64,000 nucleotides of DNA from Lysobacter sp. Root494 (GCF_001427225.1 NZ_LMFH01000005.1:62553-126552), one strand, 5' to 3'. Positions 1-9,174 are shown, numbered from the stretch's first letter. Program-made: numbers and translations. Notes: generated by a model not told the origin, from the letters alone.

Positions 1-1655
1 AGCTGCGCCGACGTCAGCGACGCGCGCACCCACTTGCCGGCGGCTTCGCGCTCCTGCTGGAACGTGGTCACGGTCATCAGCTTCATCGCGTCGTCGCGGC
101 TCATGCCGTCCACGTGGATCGCCTGGTCGAGGACGGCGTTCGCCATCGCGCGCAGCGCCCACTTGCGCTGGATCAGCTTCATCAGCGGATCGCCGTTCAT
201 GTAGTTGGCGTCGTCCATCACCTTCTCGCCGTACATGGCCCAGCCTTCGATGAAGGAACCCGAGCCGAGCACCGCGCGCAGCACCGAGGGATGCTTGTTC
301 GCATGCGCGATCTGCAGGTAGTGGCCCGGCATCGCCTCATGGATGCTCAACTCGTGGATCGAGCGGGTGTTGTATTCGCGCAGGAACGAATCGACCTGCT
401 CCTTGCTCCAGTCGTCCGGAATCGGCGAGACCGCATAGAACGTGTCCAGGCCCTTGTCGAGCGGGCCGGGCGAATCGCAGTAGGCGACAGCCACGCCGCG
501 CTGGAATTCCGGCATCAGGATGATCTGCACCGGCGTTTCGGGCACCGATACCAGCTGCTTCTCGCGGGTGAACGCCGTGGCTTCGGCGGTGGACTGCTTG
601 GCGAGTTCGACGACCTTGTCGCGAGCCGGGCGATCGGCATACGCCATTTCAAGCGCCGCTTCGATCACCTTCTGCTGCTGCTCGTCGCTCGGCGTGTCGG
701 GCATTTCCGCCGGAGTGTTCGGCTTCCCGGCCAGGTGCTTGCGCGCGATCTCGTACATCTCCGCGCGCGTCTGCTTGATCGCAGCTTCGGCGCGGGTGCG
801 GATTTCCTGGCGGGTCAGCGGAGAATTCAGCGCGAACGCGAGCTTCTCGTCGTACAGCTTCTGGCCGATGCGGAAGTCGCCCTTCGCATTCGGCACCAGG
901 GTCTTGTCCAGCCATTCCTGGTTTTCGGCAACAGCCTTCTTCACCGTCGCGATCGCGGCGTCCAGGCGCATGCGGTCTTCGCCGGTGAGTTCGCCCGCAT
1001 GCGGTGCGATCATGCCGTCGACGATGCTGGTGATGCCGGCGTTCTGCTTGGCGACGGTTTCGGCGTGGATCTTTGGGACGCGTCCGGCGTCGAGGTTCTC
1101 GCGCATCTGCGCGAACAGCTGCGGGATCTTCTCCATGCGCGCGGTCGCGGCCTTGAGGCGCTGCGGCATCGGCGCGAACTCGCGCGCCATCAACGTGTAC
1201 AACGCACCGCCGGCGATGCCGTTGTACAGCTGCGGATCCCATGCCCAGCTCTGCAGCGTGTCCATCTGCCAGATGTCGTAGCGGATCTGGTTGCGCAGGA
1301 TGGCGAGGTCGACCTGGTTCTCGCGCGAGAGCCTGCTCGCGTCGAGGGTATCGACTTCGGCCAGCATCTTCTTGCTGAAGTCGGTGAACTTCTGCCGGCC
1401 CGCGGCACTGAGATCCTCGATGCGGTCGTCGAAGTCGTGCTTGCCGGTCTGCGTGGCGCTGACGGGCTGCTGTTCCAGCCAACCATCCAGCCAGCGCCTG
1501 GAGACGTCGGCGAATTTCGCGTCGGCTTCCGCCGTCGCGGCCTGCGTGTTCGCGGCCGGCGTTGCGGTCGAAGCGGTGGTGTCCTGCTTCTGGCAGGCGG
1601 AGGTGGCGATCACAAGGGCGATCGCGATCGATGCAGGTATGGGACGCAGGCGCAT
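1..1655 (-). CDS. DUF885 family predicted lipoprotein, C-terminus cut by window edge
   Basis: About 551 residues are visible and the C-terminus runs off the left edge. The start at 1655 gives a short basic, then hydrophobic, signal ending in a cysteine near residue 21 (ATSAC-Q), a weak lipobox, so an exported lipoprotein is likely; an in-frame ATG four codons upstream (1667) is an alternative. The stretch IHELSIHEAMPGHYLQ, with a HExxxGH motif, is the hallmark of DUF885, a family thought to be metal-dependent hydrolases or peptidases. The family assignment is firm. The substrate is unknown. Confidence 0.85.
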   Translation of the reverse strand, partial: MRLRPIPASIAIALVIATSACQKQDTTASTATPAANTQAATAEADAKFADVSRRWLDGWLEQQPVSATQTGKHDFDDRIEDLSAAGRQKFTDFSKKMLAEVDTLDASRLSRENQVDLAILRNQIRYDIWQMDTLQSWAWDPQLYNGIAGGALYTLMAREFAPMPQRLKAATARMEKIPQLFAQMRENLDAGRVPKIHAETVAKQNAGITSIVDGMIAPHAGELTGEDRMRLDAAIATVKKAVAENQEWLDKTLVPNAKGDFRIGQKLYDEKLAFALNSPLTRQEIRTRAEAAIKQTRAEMYEIARKHLAGKPNTPAEMPDTPSDEQQQKVIEAALEMAYADRPARDKVVELAKQSTAEATAFTREKQLVSVPETPVQIILMPEFQRGVAVAYCDSPGPLDKGLDTFYAVSPIPDDWSKEQVDSFLREYNTRSIHELSIHEAMPGHYLQIAHANKHPSVLRAVLGSGSFIEGWAMYGEKVMDDANYMNGDPLMKLIQRKWALRAMANAVLDQAIHVDGMSRDDAMKLMTVTTFQQEREAAGKWVRASLTSAQ

Positions 1656-1770
1656 GGTGTCAGGCATCTCGGGTAGGCGGCGAGCCGCGATTTCCCGAGG
1701 ATATCGCCGTCGCGGTGGCGATGCGCGGGTCGTTCGTCGCGGCTTCGCGAAGGTGGCGGACGCGGCAAAC

Positions 1771-2790
1771 TCAGTCGGTGTCGGTGTCGGTGCGAGGCGC
1801 TTCGGAGCTCGCGTCCGCTTCGTCCTCGGGCGGCGCAACGAGCTGTGCGGTGGCGAGGTCGGCGAGGCCGTGCAACCGCGCGCTGCGGCCCCAGGCCATC
1901 GACGCCACCACGAGCTGCGTGCAGGCGAAGGCCAGCAGCCAGCCCGTCCATCCGCTGGCATCGACGAAGGCGCGCAGGCGCAGGAAGGCGATGGCCAATC
2001 CGACGCCGACCAGGCTCGTTCCGAGATACACGGTGAGGGTGGCGCCAGGCCGTTTCCACAACAATGCGATTCCGCGCTTCCATGCCTGGGTCACCGAATT
2101 CAACGCGAGATCCGCCCCGAGCCAGCCGCGCCCGGCTTCGACGGTCATGTGCACGAACAACACGAGCGCGATTGGCAACAGCCAGCCCATGCGCGATGGC
2201 GCGAGGTCTTCCGGCGATGGAGCGAAACGCGTAACGAGCCACTCGATGCCGACCATCGCGGCGATGCCGATCGCGGCCGCAACCGCCAGCAGCACGGCCG
2301 ATAACACCAGCATCCGCAACATGCGCGAATACTCGCCCAGGCCCGCGCGAACGACGCCACCCACGCGTAACCGGTACACGGTGCGGATCTGCGCGACGAT
2401 CATTCCGCTGAGCCACGGCGACAGCAAGACCGCCACGAGCAGCGCGAAGACGGCGCAGGCGCCGAGCAGGACGGCTTCGCCCTGCATGCCCTCGAGTGCG
2501 CTGGCGATGAACGTCGCATCCGTATCGGCGGCGATAGCAGCGGCCATCGGCGAATGTCCGAACTCGAGGTACAGCCAGAGCGCCGCGGGAAGCGCGGCGA
2601 TCGCCGCGGGCAACCACAGCATGATCACCCACGCGAGCAGGAGTTGCGGATGGAATCCGCGCTGCAGTCCCGCAAGCAGTGCGCCCCATCCATTGCGTGC
2701 ATGCGTGGCATCGGCCGTCGCGCGCTTCGCCGCCGGCTTCGCGGCCGCCGGAATTTCGGGGGGAGCATGCGTGGCGGTCTGCGCGTTCAC
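1771..2790 (-). CDS. Multi-pass inner membrane protein of unknown function
   Basis: 339 residues starting at a GTG whose bases overlap the TGA of the upstream gene (GTGA), so translation is probably coupled to it. After a polar, Ala/Pro/Lys-rich N-terminus of about 35 residues there are about six hydrophobic spans (for example LLLAWVIMLWLPAAIAALPA and VLLGACAVFALLVAVLL). The C-terminal tail is acidic. I recognise no catalytic motif. Coupling to the exported M1-like protein suggests the two act together at the envelope, but this is inference. Confidence 0.75.
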   Translation of the reverse strand: MNAQTATHAPPEIPAAAKPAAKRATADATHARNGWGALLAGLQRGFHPQLLLAWVIMLWLPAAIAALPAALWLYLEFGHSPMAAAIAADTDATFIASALEGMQGEAVLLGACAVFALLVAVLLSPWLSGMIVAQIRTVYRLRVGGVVRAGLGEYSRMLRMLVLSAVLLAVAAAIGIAAMVGIEWLVTRFAPSPEDLAPSRMGWLLPIALVLFVHMTVEAGRGWLGADLALNSVTQAWKRGIALLWKRPGATLTVYLGTSLVGVGLAIAFLRLRAFVDASGWTGWLLAFACTQLVVASMAWGRSARLHGLADLATAQLVAPPEDEADASSEAPRTDTDTD

Positions 2791-4787
2791 ACCAGCACCA
2801 GCCAGGAGGCGGCGAGTTGCACCATGGCCGCGAGTTCGCTGGTCCAGCGCCGCACGGGACGCGTGTCCGCGGCGAGCGTGCGGCCATCGTCGAACTTGTT
2901 GCGATCGAGCACGACGTGCCGCTGCGGATCCAGTTGGACCGATATCGCGCGCACCGGCGTGGTCCATTCGAAGTGCGCAAGCGTGCGCGTGTCGTTCCAT
3001 TGCGCGCTGCGCCTGCTGCCATCGGCGAAGGTGACGGTCAGCAGTTGCGGCACGGCGACGCCTTCGCGCTGCGTGACAACGACCGTTCGATACTCCAGCT
3101 TGCGCGCGTCTGCCTGCTCAGTCTCGGTCAGCTCGATCCGCGTACCGTTGCGCAGGACGTATCCGGGCCGGGGCAGGATCCTGTCGCTGCTGAAGCCGAT
3201 GATGCGGTCGTCCACCGCGATACCCGAATCCATGATCGCGAACGCGCGCTCGAATTCGTCGGGATAGCCGCTGCCTTCGGCGAGCAGCCAGCGCGTCTGG
3301 CTGGTATCGGGATAGCCCGCCCGTACGCCGCGCCTCCAGCTGCGAAAGGCATTGTCCATGGCAGGTGTGCCGATGCGCATTTCCACGTCATGCAGCGCTT
3401 TGGCGACGTGGTCCGTGCGAAGGTTTTCGGAATCCATGCGCGTGGCGTTTCTGGTTCGCTGCGCCGTGAATGCCAGTCGCCACGGTTCGAAGAACCGGCG
3501 CAGCCATCCGGATTTCGTCGGAACAGCCGTCGCCTGTCCTCGATAACGCTGGTAGCGATCGGCCCAATAGCGCCACGCGCCTTCGCGAAGCGTTTCATCG
3601 GTGCCCTCGGAAAAATACGCGCTGCCGATGGCGGCGAGTGCAGGCGCATCGAGGGGGGAAGTACCGGCAGCGGAAGGCTGTCCGCTGGCCGTGAACAAGT
3701 CGGGGAATGACTGTCCGGCCAGCTGGGCTGCATTACGCGGCGCGATGACGGCGGTCAGCGAGAGCGTGGGATAGCTGCCCAGCGATGTCGAGTAATAGGT
3801 GAGCGCATCCATCATCGTGCCGAGCACGCGCACGGCCGCGGCGGCATTACCTAGGCGATACAGCACGCGCAGCGTCAGCGGCTGGCCGTTGGGCGGGGTG
3901 TACTCGTATTCGAGCGGCTGCACGAACTGCGAGTCGGCGGCCCAGGCGAACGTCTTCGCGTCCTGCTGCACGAAATGGTGGTCGCGATGGTCCGGCTGCA
4001 ACGCGACACCAAGCGGTTCGCCGCTCGCAGCCACCCTGTAATTGGGCGGAACCTTGATGTGCACGTCGAAGTCGGCCGGTTCGCGATCGGCGTAATCGCC
4101 ATTGAAGGCGTACGTGTTCCATTGCAGCCAGGCGGCGGCCTGTTCCCCCGGCAACTGCAGCGTGGCGATCTGCGGGAACCATCCCGAAACGAGGTGGAAG
4201 CTGCCGGCGCGGCCCGTGCTCGCCCACGAACCGGGAAGCCGGGCGGCGAAGTCCATCTCCAGTTCCGCAACTTCCCCGGGCGCAACCGGTTGCGGCAGGT
4301 CGACGCGCACCACGGTGTGATCATCCGCTGGACTTCCCTCCGGCTGCACGTAGATCCACGGCGCGTCCAGACCGCCTTGCCGCACGCGCTTGAGTTCGCT
4401 GTAGCCCCATTCGCCCCGCGGCACGTCCGGCTCACGGCCACGCGCACGCTGCAACGACATATAACGCGTGCCGTAGCTTTCGAACGCGTTGAGGTCCATG
4501 TGCAGGTACAGCGCGCACACCGGCACGCTGCTGCGGTTGCGCCAGCTCACGCGCTGGCTGCCGCGAATGGCGTGGGTCTCCGGGTCGAGCATCGCGTCGA
4601 TCTGGTAGCGGGTCGTGCGTTGCGGCATCTTCAGCGGCAACGGTGCGCGCGTGCGCATGTTGTCCGCAGCCGCACTGGTGTCGCCCGCGAGTGGAATGAC
4701 CGGACAGGAGAGTGTTTCGTATGCCGCGGCTGCGCCGGCGGGCGCGACGCAGAGGCAGACCAGCACAAATGCGATCAGCCGCCACAT
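2787..4787 (-). CDS. Exported M1 aminopeptidase-like protein lacking the zinc motif
   Basis: 666 residues. The start at 4787 is chosen because AGGA lies 8 bases upstream and a signal peptide follows directly (hydrophobic WRLIAFVLVCLCVAPAGA). The N-terminal half resembles the beta-sandwich domain of M1 peptidases (sequence around YQIDAMLDPETHAIRGSQRV, then AFESYG). The helical part includes an HDVEMRIG segment like M1 C-terminal regions. I find no HExxH and no GxMEN motif, so it is probably a non-catalytic relative acting as a binding or chaperone-like protein. It overlaps the following membrane protein by 4 bases. Confidence 0.7.
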   Translation of the reverse strand: MWRLIAFVLVCLCVAPAGAAAAYETLSCPVIPLAGDTSAAADNMRTRAPLPLKMPQRTTRYQIDAMLDPETHAIRGSQRVSWRNRSSVPVCALYLHMDLNAFESYGTRYMSLQRARGREPDVPRGEWGYSELKRVRQGGLDAPWIYVQPEGSPADDHTVVRVDLPQPVAPGEVAELEMDFAARLPGSWASTGRAGSFHLVSGWFPQIATLQLPGEQAAAWLQWNTYAFNGDYADREPADFDVHIKVPPNYRVAASGEPLGVALQPDHRDHHFVQQDAKTFAWAADSQFVQPLEYEYTPPNGQPLTLRVLYRLGNAAAAVRVLGTMMDALTYYSTSLGSYPTLSLTAVIAPRNAAQLAGQSFPDLFTASGQPSAAGTSPLDAPALAAIGSAYFSEGTDETLREGAWRYWADRYQRYRGQATAVPTKSGWLRRFFEPWRLAFTAQRTRNATRMDSENLRTDHVAKALHDVEMRIGTPAMDNAFRSWRRGVRAGYPDTSQTRWLLAEGSGYPDEFERAFAIMDSGIAVDDRIIGFSSDRILPRPGYVLRNGTRIELTETEQADARKLEYRTVVVTQREGVAVPQLLTVTFADGSRRSAQWNDTRTLAHFEWTTPVRAISVQLDPQRHVVLDRNKFDDGRTLAADTRPVRRWTSELAAMVQLAASWLVLV

Positions 4788-4797
4788 CGCCGTCGTC

Positions 4798-5100
4798 CTA
4801 TTCGCTCCATTCCTCATCGGATTCGAATTCGACGATCACGTCGAGTTCGAATGCCAATGCTTCCACGGCCTGGCGCACCTTGCGCGCGGTGGCGTCGTTG
4901 GGCGCTTCGATCTCCAGCTCGTGCACACCGGGGCCCTGGTCGTCGGGCAGGCCGGCGGAACTGGAATCGTCATCGTCCAGGTGGTCCATCAGGTCGGCGA
5001 CTTCCTCGACGTGCTCGATACCTTCGATGCTCTGCAGCAGGTTGCTGATCGCACGCGCATCGTCGTCGCTGCCGGTGATTCGCAAACGCAGTTGGGGCAT
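4798..5100 (-). CDS. Small acidic hypothetical protein
   Basis: 100 residues, strongly acidic in the middle and at the C-terminus (DDDDSSSAGLPDDQ; EFESDEEWSE) with an N-terminal RLRITGSDDDARAISNLLQSIEG stretch that looks like a small alpha/beta fold. There is no signal peptide or transmembrane span, so it is probably cytoplasmic. It ends 10 bases before the start of the M1-like gene and may be the first gene of that three-gene operon. I do not recognise a named family. Confidence 0.65.
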   Translation of the reverse strand: MPQLRLRITGSDDDARAISNLLQSIEGIEHVEEVADLMDHLDDDDSSSAGLPDDQGPGVHELEIEAPNDATARKVRQAVEALAFELDVIVEFESDEEWSE

Positions 5101-5218
5101 GGGACGCCGCCTCTGTCCTGGTCTCGCTGGGGCCGCCTCAGGCTAGGCGGCAGTACGTGACGGGCGGGTGGACTTTGCTGAATCCCGCGGACGGTGGCAT
5201 GCGGAAGCGGCGAATGCA

Positions 5219-5242
5219 GAAGGCCGCCCTTCGGCGGCCTTC
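5219..5242 (-). terminator. Hairpin terminator after the cyclophilin gene
   Basis: A 10-bp perfect stem (GAAGGCCGCC / GGCGGCCTTC) with a 4-base loop lies about 26 bases past the cyclophilin stop codon on the minus strand. The T-rich tail is short, so termination strength is uncertain. Confidence 0.6.
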
Positions 5243-5267
5243 CGTCAGCTGCATTCGCGAGCGGCGA

Positions 5268-6251
5268 TCACTTCTTGGGCGTGCGCACCGGCAGCGGCAC
5301 GTTGCACAGGTCGATGTGGCCGGCGGGGCGCTTGTACCACTCGTCGCGACGGTTGCGGCGCGCTTCGACCAGCTGGGTAAACGCAGGCGTATCGGTGCGC
5401 AGCAGCTCGAGCGGCACGCGATCGTTCTCGGGTACTTCCGACGCAAGACGGATGGCCTTGATCTGCGTGCGTTGCTCGGGCTTCTCGTAGAAGCCGAGCG
5501 GACCGGTGCCGCGTGGCAGCACCGAAAGCAGTTCGATGCCCTGCACGACGCGGCCCACGACGGTGATATTGCGGTCGAGCTGGCGCGGCGACTGGCCGGT
5601 GACCACGTAGAGCTCGGTGCCGTTGCTCGAATCGGGCGCAACGTCGCGGCCTGCGCCGATCGCGCCGTAACAATGCGCGAGCCAGGCCTTGCCGCTCTGC
5701 GGATCGCGCGCGGCGGGAAAGCCGTCGGCGAATCCGGCCTGCGGCGCCCAGCCGTCCTTGTCCGGCAGGCGATCGAACTTCACGCCCTTGCTCGCGCGTT
5801 CGAACTCGGCGGGCAGCTTGGCGCTGGCGCTGCCGAGCGGCTTCTTCTGTTTGTCGTCTTCCGCGGCATCGCCCCATTGCACGACGAAATTGTCCTGCGA
5901 GCGATTGATGCTGAGGCCATTCCAATAGCCTTCCTTCGCCAGCGTGCGGATGTTCTGGACATGCGCCGGGGCAAAGCCGGGTGCGAGTTCCATCACCACG
6001 CGGCCGGAGGCGAGGTCGAGGTAAAGCGTGTTGGCCGGGTCGAGCGCACGCCAGTCGCCAGGTTGCGTGGCATCGAGGATTTCCTGCATCGACTTCGGCT
6101 TGGCGGCGGTTGTTTCCGCTGCGGGCTTCGCTGCGGACGCCTTCTGCGTGGAAGCCTTCGCGACCGGCTTCTTTGCGGCGGGCTTGGCGGCATAGGCAGT
6201 AAGGGTCAGGCCGAGCAGAACAGGAAACAGGACGGCGTGCTTGAAACGCAT
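5268..6251 (-). CDS. Exported cyclophilin-type peptidyl-prolyl cis-trans isomerase
   Basis: 327 residues with a signal peptide ([21 protein letters not shown]) followed by an Ala/Lys/Pro/Thr linker to about residue 60, then a cyclophilin domain ([26 protein letters not shown]; later [33 protein letters not shown]). It should catalyse prolyl isomerisation during folding of periplasmic proteins. AAGGAG sits just upstream of the chosen ATG. The C-terminal extension after the domain ends in a Lys-rich tail. The family is clear. The specific paralogue is not assigned. Confidence 0.88.
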   Translation of the reverse strand: MRFKHAVLFPVLLGLTLTAYAAKPAAKKPVAKASTQKASAAKPAAETTAAKPKSMQEILDATQPGDWRALDPANTLYLDLASGRVVMELAPGFAPAHVQNIRTLAKEGYWNGLSINRSQDNFVVQWGDAAEDDKQKKPLGSASAKLPAEFERASKGVKFDRLPDKDGWAPQAGFADGFPAARDPQSGKAWLAHCYGAIGAGRDVAPDSSNGTELYVVTGQSPRQLDRNITVVGRVVQGIELLSVLPRGTGPLGFYEKPEQRTQIKAIRLASEVPENDRVPLELLRTDTPAFTQLVEARRNRRDEWYKRPAGHIDLCNVPLPVRTPKK

Positions 6252-6553
6252 GGAAACTCCTTGGTTCGCGGGCGGCATCCGCCATCGATTCGCAGCGGTA
6301 ATCGGAGCCGCGCGGCATTCAATCGTGCGGCTCCGCAGGACCGGGCGAGGATACGACAAACCGGCAGGCTTCCACCCCGAGCCTCGGCTGCGAGGCAGTG
6401 CACCGAGGCATGCGACAGCGTTGCGCTGCGCGTACTTGTCTTCAATGCGTGCCGCGGTGTGCGGCGCCGCCAAGAGCTGCGTCGTCAACACGCATGCGAG
6501 GAAAATTGATCCCGCAACGTGGCCACGACCATGCGCGGCCACGCTGCCTGGCT
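6252..6553. other. Intergenic stretch of about 300 bases, no gene seen
   Basis: I see no supported coding sequence. A 7-bp stem (CGTGGCC / GGCCACG, about 6517-6543) lies just past the end of the basic H1-like gene on the minus strand and may act in termination. The promoter of the cyclophilin gene should lie near 6260-6330. Confidence 0.4.
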
Positions 6554-7030
6554 TCAGCTCGAAGACTTGCGCGCCGTCTTGCGTCCCGCCGTCTTTCGCG
6601 TGCTCTTGCGAGCCGACTTCTTCGCGGGCGACTTGCGTGCGGTCGATTTACGGCCAGTCGATTTGCGCGCGCTCTTCTTTGTCGCGGATTTGCGGGCGGT
6701 CTTTTTTGCCGGTGATTTCCGCGTGCTCTTGCGCGCGGTTTTCTTCGCGGGTGATTTGCGGGTCGCCTTCTTTGCGGTTTTCTTCGCAGGTGATTTCCGC
6801 GTCGATTTCTTGGTCGCTTTTTTCGCAGGCGACTTGCGCGTCGACTTCTTGGTGGCCTTCTTCGCGGTCTTCTTGCGGCCGCGCGCACCACCGGTCTCCT
6901 TGTTGACGGTGGCCCAGCCGATGCGTTCTGCGTCTTCCTCGGAGCCGCCGCGTTCGCGGACGCTCTCCTCGATGTGTTCGGCCTGGCGCTTCTGCTTGCC
7001 GGAATAGGCGGACTTGTCTCCACGGGGCAT
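6554..7030 (-). CDS. Histone H1-like Lys/Arg/Ser/Thr/Ala-rich repeat protein
   Basis: 158 residues in two parts. Residues 1-50 are a compact domain ([20 protein letters not shown] ... [14 protein letters not shown]) seen in Xanthomonad proteins often labelled plasmid stabilisation proteins. Residues 51-158 are a highly basic tail of 13-residue repeats ending in SPA, such as [13 protein letters not shown] twice in a row and then diverged copies, the typical composition of eukaryotic H1 tails and bacterial histone-like proteins. It probably binds and compacts DNA without sequence specificity; that function is inferred from composition. Confidence 0.82.
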   Translation of the reverse strand: MPRGDKSAYSGKQKRQAEHIEESVRERGGSEEDAERIGWATVNKETGGARGRKKTAKKATKKSTRKSPAKKATKKSTRKSPAKKTAKKATRKSPAKKTARKSTRKSPAKKTARKSATKKSARKSTGRKSTARKSPAKKSARKSTRKTAGRKTARKSSS

Positions 7031-7192
7031 GGGAGTTCTCCACGCCGCGAACCGGGCGGCGCAGGGCTCGTTTAGCAGGGTCCGGGTCGACGCGGCGCGA
7101 GCGCGGGCATGACTTCGACCTGTAATGACTAATGGCAGGCCCGGTATAGCGGACTTAGCAATAGCATTGTCTTCAAGCTACCGGATACCCCG

Positions 7193-7594
7193 ATGACCCA
7201 GTCCTCCACCAGCCTGCCCGACACCCAGCTGCGCAAGTTCCAGAAGGAGCTCAGCGCCGGCACGGTGTCCCTGGCGCTGCTGGCGGTGCTGGGCTCGGCC
7301 GGCGAACCGATGTACGGCTACCAGATCGCCAAGCGCCTGGAGCAGGAAGGCGAGGGCGTGCTCAGTGGCAAGCAGAGCGCCCTGTATCCGGTACTGCGCA
7401 ACCTGGAGTCCGGCGGGCTGCTCGAAAGCTTCGTCGAGCCTTCTGTTTCGGGGCCGCCGCGCCGCTATTACCGCATCACCGAAGCAGGGCACGACGCGTT
7501 GCACGAGTGGTCCGCCGCATGGCGCGCCACCCGCGACTCGGTCGATGCCGTGCTCGAAAACATTCCGTCGGACACTAGGGGAGCTACGCCATGA
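7193..7594 (+). CDS. PadR family transcriptional regulator
   Basis: 133 residues with the PadR winged-helix signature (VSLALLAVLGSAGEPMYGYQIAKRLE ... LSGKQSALYPVLRNLESGGLLES ... GPPRRYYRITEAGH). Such repressors bind a palindrome near their own promoter and usually control neighbouring genes. The stop overlaps the ATG of the PspC-domain gene (ATGA), so the pair is translationally coupled, and the product likely controls the three-gene unit 7193-8791. The short C-terminal helix region fits the small PadR subfamily. Confidence 0.92.
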   Translation: MTQSSTSLPDTQLRKFQKELSAGTVSLALLAVLGSAGEPMYGYQIAKRLEQEGEGVLSGKQSALYPVLRNLESGGLLESFVEPSVSGPPRRYYRITEAGHDALHEWSAAWRATRDSVDAVLENIPSDTRGATP

Positions 7595-7833
7595 CCTGGA
7601 ATCTCAATGCATTGCGGCGCTCGCAGCGCGATCGGCTGATCGGCGGCATCTGCGGCGGCCTGGGCCAATGCACCCCGCTAGCCTCGTGGGTATGGCGCGC
7701 GTTGCTGCTGCTTTCGCTGTTGGTGAGCGGCGGCGGACTGGTCGTCTACCTCGTGCTGTGGATCGCCGTACGTGAAGAAGAAGACGAGGCCGGCGCGGAT
7801 GCGCAAGGCGATCGCTTCACCCCCGCACTGTGA
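7591..7833 (+). CDS. Small PspC-domain membrane protein
   Basis: 80 residues. The sequence RDRLIGGICGGLGQCTPLASWVWRALLLLSLLVSGGGLVVYLVLWIAV carries the PspC signature (GGxCGGLG followed by one hydrophobic span and the LYxxLW-like end). PspC proteins are linked to envelope-stress or phage-shock responses, but many stand-alone copies have no proven role. The gene sits between the PadR regulator, with a 4-base overlap, and a larger membrane protein. Confidence 0.88.
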   Translation: MTWNLNALRRSQRDRLIGGICGGLGQCTPLASWVWRALLLLSLLVSGGGLVVYLVLWIAVREEEDEAGADAQGDRFTPAL

Positions 7834-7867
7834 ATTCCACGCAACTTCTTCAGCCTGGATCCGAACC

Positions 7868-8791
7868 ATGAACGCTTCCGTCCTGCCCACCACCATCCCC
7901 GACTACCTCGAGCAGTTGCAGCGTTCGCTGGCCGGCGCCGACCCTGCGCTGGTGCAGGACGCGCTCTACGACGCCGAGGAGTACCTGCGTTCGGAACTCA
8001 CGGAGAACCCGGGGAAATCCGAAGCCGAAGTCATTGCCGCCGTTGCCGGCAGCTATGGCGCACCGGACGAAGTCGCGGACATCTATCGCGACACCGAAGT
8101 GAAGGTGCAAAGCGCGCTGCGCACGCCGAGCACGCGTCCGGTCGTGTCGCAGCGTTCGCCGTTCGCGCGCTTCTTCGGCGTGATCGCGGAACCGCGCACG
8201 TACGCATCGCTGTTCTATATGTTGCTCGCGCTGGCGACCGGCATCTTCTACTTCACCTGGGTGGTGACCGGCGTTTCGCTGTCGGGCGGTCTCGCCGTGC
8301 TGATCATCGGCATTCCGTTCGTGATCCTGTACTTCGGTTCGGTGCGCGTGCTGTCGCTGGTCGAAGGCCGCATCGTCGAGACCATGCTCGGCGAGCGCAT
8401 GCCACGGCGGCCGCTGTATTCCACGCGTGGCCAGCCGCTGCTGGAACGGATAAAGGAACTGTTCACCGATCCGCGCACGTGGGCGACGCAGCTGTACTTC
8501 CTGCTGATGCTGCCGCTGGGCATCGCCTACTTCACCGTCGCGGTGACCGGACTGGCGACGTCACTGGCATTGATCGCGGCGCCGATCGTGGTGCTGTTCG
8601 GCGATTTCGGCGGCACGCTGTGGATCGACGAGATCAACGTCATGGACGTGCATGGCCTGTGGGCATTGCCGCTGTGTTTCATCGCCGGCGTAGTGCTGCT
8701 GTTCCTCACCCTGCACCTGGCGCGCGGCGTCGGTTACCTGCACGGACAACTCGCAAAGCACATGCTGGTGAAGACGTCGCAGTACGACTGA
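7868..8791 (+). CDS. PadR-associated membrane protein with N-terminal HAAS-like helical domain
   Basis: 307 residues. The N-terminal 80 residues (YLEQLQRSLAGADPALVQDA, EEYLRSELTENPGKSEAEVI, YGAPDEVADIYRD) match the helical HAAS-type domain found in proteins partnered with PadR regulators. The rest has four to five membrane spans arranged as two similar halves, each around an EPRTYASLFYMLLALATGIFYFTW or DPRTWATQLYFLLMLPLGIAYFTV motif. The HAAS domain probably receives the regulatory signal from the PadR protein. Transported or sensed ligand unknown. Confidence 0.82.
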   Translation: MNASVLPTTIPDYLEQLQRSLAGADPALVQDALYDAEEYLRSELTENPGKSEAEVIAAVAGSYGAPDEVADIYRDTEVKVQSALRTPSTRPVVSQRSPFARFFGVIAEPRTYASLFYMLLALATGIFYFTWVVTGVSLSGGLAVLIIGIPFVILYFGSVRVLSLVEGRIVETMLGERMPRRPLYSTRGQPLLERIKELFTDPRTWATQLYFLLMLPLGIAYFTVAVTGLATSLALIAAPIVVLFGDFGGTLWIDEINVMDVHGLWALPLCFIAGVVLLFLTLHLARGVGYLHGQLAKHMLVKTSQYD

Positions 8792-8815
8792 CCGGCGCCG
8801 CATCGCAGAAAGCAG

Positions 8816-8838
8816 AAGGCCCGGCAATGCCAGGCCTT
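8816..8838. terminator. Probable bidirectional terminator hairpin
   Basis: AAGGCC pairs with GGCCTT, with an inner GGC/GCC pairing across one mismatch. It lies between the convergent ends of the PadR operon and the zinc-ribbon gene. No strong T-run. Confidence 0.45.
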
Positions 8839-8862
8839 GTGTTGTGGCCAGTTGGGTTGCAC

Positions 8863-9174
8863 TCAGAAGTCGAACAGCTCGCCAAGCAGGCTCTTCTTCT
8901 TTTTGTGCCGGTAGTAATCGTCGCCCTTGTGGCGGACATCGTCATCCCGGTAGCGATGCTCGTCCTTGTGCCGGTAGTGCTCGCCGGCCGGTGTGGACGC
9001 GGCACGCGGTGGTTCGGACGGCGTAGGCGGCGCGGCAACGGCCGATGTGCGTTCGATGATCTTGTCCAGCTCGCCGCGATCGAGCCACACGCCGCGGCAC
9101 TGTGGACAGTAGTCGATCTCGATGCCCTGGCGGTCGGTCATGACCAGGGTGACGTCGCAGGCGGGACACTTCAT
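8863..9174 (-). CDS. Zinc-ribbon (TFIIB-type) protein with charged tail
   Basis: 103 residues. The start MKCPACDVTLVM at 9174 places the first CxxC at the N-terminus; with DYCPQCRGVWLDRGEL it forms a zf-TFIIB ribbon of four cysteines. The rest is a His/Arg/Asp/Lys-rich linker with repeats of YRHK and HRYRDDD type, ending KKKKSLLGELFDF. The ribbon probably binds zinc and perhaps nucleic acid. Function unknown. An upstream in-frame start at 9231 is less likely because the family begins at MKCP. Confidence 0.8.
   Translation of the reverse strand: MKCPACDVTLVMTDRQGIEIDYCPQCRGVWLDRGELDKIIERTSAVAAPPTPSEPPRAASTPAGEHYRHKDEHRYRDDDVRHKGDDYYRHKKKKSLLGELFDF

Noticed and set aside
114-1676. Long open frame on the plus strand opposite the DUF885 gene
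   Set aside because: Its product is Arg/Leu/Val-rich low-complexity sequence, typical of antisense shadows in GC-rich genes, while the minus strand has clear DUF885 motifs.
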